Assembly: GCA_001769855.1 (NCBI GenBank)
Contig: MEPP01000007.1
Span: forward strand, 104,419-168,418
Direction: 5' to 3'
From: Bdellovibrionales bacterium GWA2_49_15
Lineage (GTDB): Bacteria > Bdellovibrionota > Bacteriovoracia > Bacteriovoracales > Bacteriovoracaceae
DNA: 64,000 nt
The notes beneath the pieces are model-generated. The model searched no databases. It was not told the DNA's origin and worked only from the letters and a program-made list of their open reading frames with translations. Position numbers and translations under genes: made by a program. Position 1 is the first letter of the stretch. Each line of letters opens with the position of its first letter. Positions 61,164 to 64,000 of the stretch are shown one piece after another.

Positions 61164-62039
61164 TTACACTAGATAATAAACATTCGGCTCTGTTTTAAAT
61201 TCTTCCTTCAAGCGAATAGCTTTCCCGGTTTTCAGCAATTTCGATACTTCGCTGTCTGAATCATAAAAATCTCCGAAAAAGATCGCATGCCCAGGGCACG
61301 TTTTGGTACAGGCAGGCCAGCGTCCGGCCTTTTTGTCGTATCGACCTTTGGAATCTTGAAGATGCATACAGAAGGTACACTTTCTAGCGACATTTTTCGT
61401 CGCCCGTTCACCTTCACGAGTTCTAAATTGATTATATTCAGGTGAGGGAACTTTGCAGTAAGCTGTTTTCTCCGCAACTGCCGGATAGTTTTTCCCCTCA
61501 TCCATCGTACGCGCGCCGTACGGACAGGCGGCAACACACTCTCGTGCTCCACCGCAAACATCGTAGTTCACAACGACAATACCATCCGTTTCCCGCTTAT
61601 AGGTGGCACCCTCAACAGGACATGCCGCTACACAAGGAGGATTTTCACAATGCATGCAGGGCCTTGTCATAAACATCGGCTTTTCGTTGCCGCCTTTCTC
61701 ATCGAGCACCGTCAGCACCGTATTATTGAAGACTCCAGGGGGAGTTTTATTTTCCGCTTTGCACGCTACCGTACAGGACTTGCATCCCACACAACGGCGA
61801 GTATCAATGACCATCCCATAACGATATTTATCTCTTCCGTCAGCAGTTTTCATTCCACCGCAGGCGGTGGCGAGTATGGCCGTTACTCCACCAGTCAAGG
61901 CCAAGGCAAGTGCTCCAGCGCCGGTCTTCGTCAACTGCTCCATAAAATCACGTCGGCCTAGTTCGCCTCCCGATGCGACTTCTTTTTCTCCACGCAGACC
62001 TAACTGCCCTGGAGTATCTTTTCCGTCTGTCGTATTCAT
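61164..62039 (-). CDS. Tat-exported four-cluster ferredoxin subunit (NrfC/PsrB-type)
   Basis: 291 residues from the ATG at 62039 (GGAGG 5 bases upstream); a TTG 12 bases earlier lies in the site. The twin-arginine signal GRRDFMEQLTKTG ends in a LATAC lipobox-like segment. Cluster motifs are CVGCKSCTVACK, CMHCENPPCVAACP, CGGARECVAACP and CTFC...CTKTCP. In the third the second Cys is Ala. It should carry electrons to the molybdoenzyme. No NrfD/PsrC membrane subunit is encoded in the window, so the quinol link is missing or replaced. Confidence 0.92.
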   Translation of the reverse strand: MNTTDGKDTPGQLGLRGEKEVASGGELGRRDFMEQLTKTGAGALALALTGGVTAILATACGGMKTADGRDKYRYGMVIDTRRCVGCKSCTVACKAENKTPPGVFNNTVLTVLDEKGGNEKPMFMTRPCMHCENPPCVAACPVEGATYKRETDGIVVVNYDVCGGARECVAACPYGARTMDEGKNYPAVAEKTAYCKVPSPEYNQFRTREGERATKNVARKCTFCMHLQDSKGRYDKKAGRWPACTKTCPGHAIFFGDFYDSDSEVSKLLKTGKAIRLKEEFKTEPNVYYLV

Positions 62040-62060
62040 TTTATCCTCCAAAATTTACTT

Positions 62061-62092
62061 AAAAAACTGCGGGATGCTCACCCATCCCGCAG
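62061..62092 (-). terminator. Strong hairpin between barrel-protein gene and ferredoxin gene
   Basis: Perfect 10-bp arms CTGCGGGATG (62067-62076) and CATCCCGCAG (62083-62092) enclose a 6-nt loop, followed leftward by TTTTTT. It stands between two same-strand genes, so it may partly terminate to set relative expression, or the ferredoxin has its own promoter. Confidence 0.9.
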
Positions 62093-62114
62093 AACACATG
62101 ACTTAGATTTGAAC

Positions 62115-63173
62115 TTAGAACTTATAAGAGAATGTAATTTTCACAATTTCCTCAGCCTTTGGCTTGGGCGTTCCTGCAGCACTGGCTGTAGCGGTAAGTG
62201 TACTATAGCTAACGCGCTCAACATTCGGAATGATGTGGAAGTTGTCGCCATCTTTATAGTCTGCACCAAGAATCATCACATTCAATTTTTTTGCACTTGT
62301 CTGTGTCGACATATAGTAGAGGTTGGTGGCGGCGACAGAAGCATCTGTCTTGTACTCAATCATATCGTAACGGCCAAAGACAGACCATGCCGCTTCCTCA
62401 CCAAACGATTTCGCCACGTGGGCCGAGATAACATTTGCCTTTTTGTCAGCGGTGGCAACGCCTGCAGACTGAGTTTTCAATACATAGGTTGCGTACTGAG
62501 CACCAACACGGAGACCTTCCATCTTGTAACCAACAAAAAGTTGATTGATAGTGGCATCAGTTAAACCCTTAAAAGATTCCTTTTTGTCATAGTATACTTC
62601 CACAAGAAGATTCTTAATTGGAGCAACACCTAAAGAACCGTACATTTCTTTGTACTTGTCTGTTTCTTGGTTGTTCTTGGCACCGTTGCCGTACAGAACG
62701 TGGTACATCAACATTTTTTCCATGAAAGAACCCTTTACAGAAATACCACCATCAACAGAGCCGACCCATCCTAAAAGATCCAAAGGAGTCTTCTCCACAT
62801 CGCGATAGCCCCAGCTAGATTCTGCGGCAGTAAGTGCGGGAGTTCCGACGATACCAACGGCCACAGCGTGATCACCAATTTTCCGGGTAACGTTGGCTTG
62901 TTTCACATAGGGAGTCATGGTCGCAGCAGCGGCAGACGGAGCGGCCTGGTTGGCCTCTAACTGCAACTTTCCAGAATGGTTATCATCAAAAGCATTATCT
63001 AAAGTTAAGTAGATACGACGAAACGCCAAACCATGTTGGCCATTGACAGCGCCAGTCTCAGAGTGCTTGTTCCAGTAGTAATCACCGAAAGCAAGAGTTG
63101 AGACCTTCATCTCTGCCAAAGCACTAAAAGAGCACAATGCGAACAGAACGAGAACTAACATTTTCTTTAACAT
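62115..63173 (-). CDS. Outer-membrane porin-like beta-barrel protein
   Basis: 352 residues with a signal peptide (cleavage near ALA), GGGAG upstream and alternating beta-strand patterns. It ends in IVKITFSYKF, a C-terminal Phe strand as used by the Bam machinery. It precedes the ferredoxin and molybdoenzyme genes on the same strand and so probably admits their substrate or releases their product. It is not closely similar to the porin-like protein at 54615. Confidence 0.78.
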   Translation of the reverse strand: MLKKMLVLVLFALCSFSALAEMKVSTLAFGDYYWNKHSETGAVNGQHGLAFRRIYLTLDNAFDDNHSGKLQLEANQAAPSAAAATMTPYVKQANVTRKIGDHAVAVGIVGTPALTAAESSWGYRDVEKTPLDLLGWVGSVDGGISVKGSFMEKMLMYHVLYGNGAKNNQETDKYKEMYGSLGVAPIKNLLVEVYYDKKESFKGLTDATINQLFVGYKMEGLRVGAQYATYVLKTQSAGVATADKKANVISAHVAKSFGEEAAWSVFGRYDMIEYKTDASVAATNLYYMSTQTSAKKLNVMILGADYKDGDNFHIIPNVERVSYSTLTATASAAGTPKPKAEEIVKITFSYKF

Positions 63174-63360
63174 ACAATTTTTCTCCCTTTTGTTATGTTA
63201 ATATTATTAAAAATCACTACGCATAGTATCTGCTAATAATTTTTTTCTTTTAAATCAATGGGTGAATTTAAGTGTAAAGAGTGATTCATTTTGAGGCAAT
63301 TTTTTTTCCAACATTTGAATCAAAAAATATAATGATCTTTCTCAGGCACCGATCACGGCG

Positions 63361-63380
63361 CTGACACAATTCTGACACAT
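63361..63380 (-). promoter_or_regulatory. Two TGTGTCA direct repeats at 11-bp period
   Basis: On the minus strand the octamers ATGTGTCA (63373-63380) and TTGTGTCA (63362-63369) are direct repeats 11 bp apart, pointing toward the barrel gene at 63173 and ending about 188 bp before its ATG. Sequence, period and orientation agree with the eight-copy TTGTGRCA array upstream of the other porin gene. Confidence 0.5.
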
Positions 63381-63469
63381 GAAAAAAATTAAAACACTCA
63401 TCGCTGTTTTGCGTCTGTTGGCAAAAGCTGACGACAGTGAGAAAATATTTTCTTTTCGCGGAGTCGTGT

Positions 63470-63691
63470 ATGTTTGGTCTTGGTGCGGGTGAGATGCTTT
63501 TAGTTGGCCTTATTACCTTGATCTTTATTGGGCCCAAGAAACTGCCTGAATTGGCGCGCGGACTTGGAAAGGGACTGCGTGAATTTCAAAATGCCAAAAG
63601 TGATTTACAACACAATTTGACTGATGATGTTGGTAAGGCTGAAGTCGCAACTGCTCCCCAAAAAAAGGCTACCGAAAGTGACGCCCCCTAA
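63470..63691 (+). CDS. tatA: Second TatA/E-family translocase subunit
   Basis: 73 residues from the ATG at 63470 with GGAG 8 bases upstream. A short membrane helix (MFGLGAGEMLLVGLITLIFI) is followed by GPKKLPELARGLGKGLREF and a charged, Ala-rich tail. The FIGPKKLPE hinge is classic TatA/B. It is divergent from the barrel/molybdoenzyme genes, whose products are Tat substrates, and its 3' end overlaps the converging partial gene by 23 bp. Confidence 0.93.
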   Translation: MFGLGAGEMLLVGLITLIFIGPKKLPELARGLGKGLREFQNAKSDLQHNLTDDVGKAEVATAPQKKATESDAP

Positions 63692-64000
63692 CAAATCCAC
63701 GAACCATAATATTCGGTTCAGTGGCAATCTCGATCATCGATCGATGAAGAAAACGGCCCCGGCCGCCTCGCTTTAAGTAGCTCAACATTCGTTTGGCCTT
63801 GTTAAGGACTGACTTGCGCCCACGGATGCGCTTGATCCATTTTTCCATCTTTTCCGCCCGCTTAAGAAGGCGTTTTCGCTCTCGGGTTTCAGCATTGTTG
63901 GCCCCGCGTTCAAGATAACTTTGCCTTGATTCTGCCGAATGCCATACCAGAGGATCGGGAACCCCGGAGGCGCGGGCGAGAGAAATCCACAGCTCGTTTT
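63669..64000 (-). CDS. Partial CDS, C-terminal 109 residues of an unrecognised protein
   Basis: A leftward frame open from the right edge (first complete codon at 63998) to a TAG at 63669-63671. It begins NELWISLARASGVPDPLVWH and becomes very basic (RKRLLKRAEKMEKWIKRIRG, ending GFVRGRHFR), suggesting nucleic-acid or acidic-lipid contact. The lack of stops over 109 codons and sensible composition support a real gene. The 5' end is beyond the window. Confidence 0.5.
   Translation of the reverse strand, partial: NELWISLARASGVPDPLVWHSAESRQSYLERGANNAETRERKRLLKRAEKMEKWIKRIRGRKSVLNKAKRMLSYLKRGGRGRFLHRSMIEIATEPNIMVRGFVRGRHFR

Overview
The window is a gene-dense stretch of a Gram-negative chromosome. 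The evidence is Sec, Tat and lipoprotein signals, outer-membrane barrel proteins, an MCE/Mla-type lipid transporter, and S8, S1 and C11 secreted peptidases. The large exported hydrolase repertoire, the transglutaminase-elicitor-like protein and many unrecognised exported proteins would suit a predatory or delta-proteobacterial-type lineage such as Bdellovibrionota. That placement is inference from gene content; there is no rRNA or other marker in the window, and I saw no tRNA, CRISPR array, transposase or phage gene.

Layout. 1-2.5 kb: an MnmA-like PP-loop protein cut by the window edge, a degenerate ABC-ATPase-like protein and a solitary C5 cytosine methyltransferase. 2.5-24.4 kb: the exported belt, with three S8 subtilases, an S1 protease, a transglutaminase-like protein paired with a C11 (clostripain-like) peptidase, an MCE transporter operon (permease, degenerate ATPase, MCE protein) and several exported proteins of unknown function. 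A 2-hydroxyacid dehydrogenase, a VOC-fold protein and an Rv2952-like methyltransferase are interspersed. 24.4-31.5 kb: two overlapping hybrid histidine kinases, an orphan ParA with a small partner, and a stand-alone exported CHASE2 protein. 31.7-40.7 kb: umuDC behind an 11-bp tandem repeat, an ECF sigma factor cassette, a TPR/winged-helix regulator and PPK2. 40.7-47.1 kb: acyl-CoA dehydrogenase-thrA-thrB-thrC, tightly coupled.

47.2-64 kb is the most coherent part. An eight-gene overlapping molybdenum-cofactor operon (moeA-moaA-moaC-mobB/mobA-moaD-moaE-moeB/rhodanese-molybdate transporter) lies divergent from a porin-like gene. After it come three receiver-domain proteins, tatC, tatA, a Tat-exported molybdopterin oxidoreductase with a Tat-exported four-cluster ferredoxin, a second barrel protein and a second tatA. 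Together these would make the cofactor, export the enzyme and provide outer-membrane passage: a self-contained periplasmic molybdoenzyme respiration module.

The strongest unexplained signals are in this part. There is an array of eight TTGTGRCA octamers spaced 11 or 12 bp apart, upstream of the first barrel gene. A two-copy version with the same 11-bp period and the same orientation lies upstream of the second barrel gene, at similar distance from the start codon. Direct repeats of this period are the usual targets of OmpR/PhoB-family regulators, and an OmpR-family regulator with a receiver lacking the phosphoacceptor Asp is encoded between them. A 96-bp block of adjacent hairpins is also inserted in frame inside moeA. 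Elsewhere, the MCE-locus ATPase has lost every catalytic motif.
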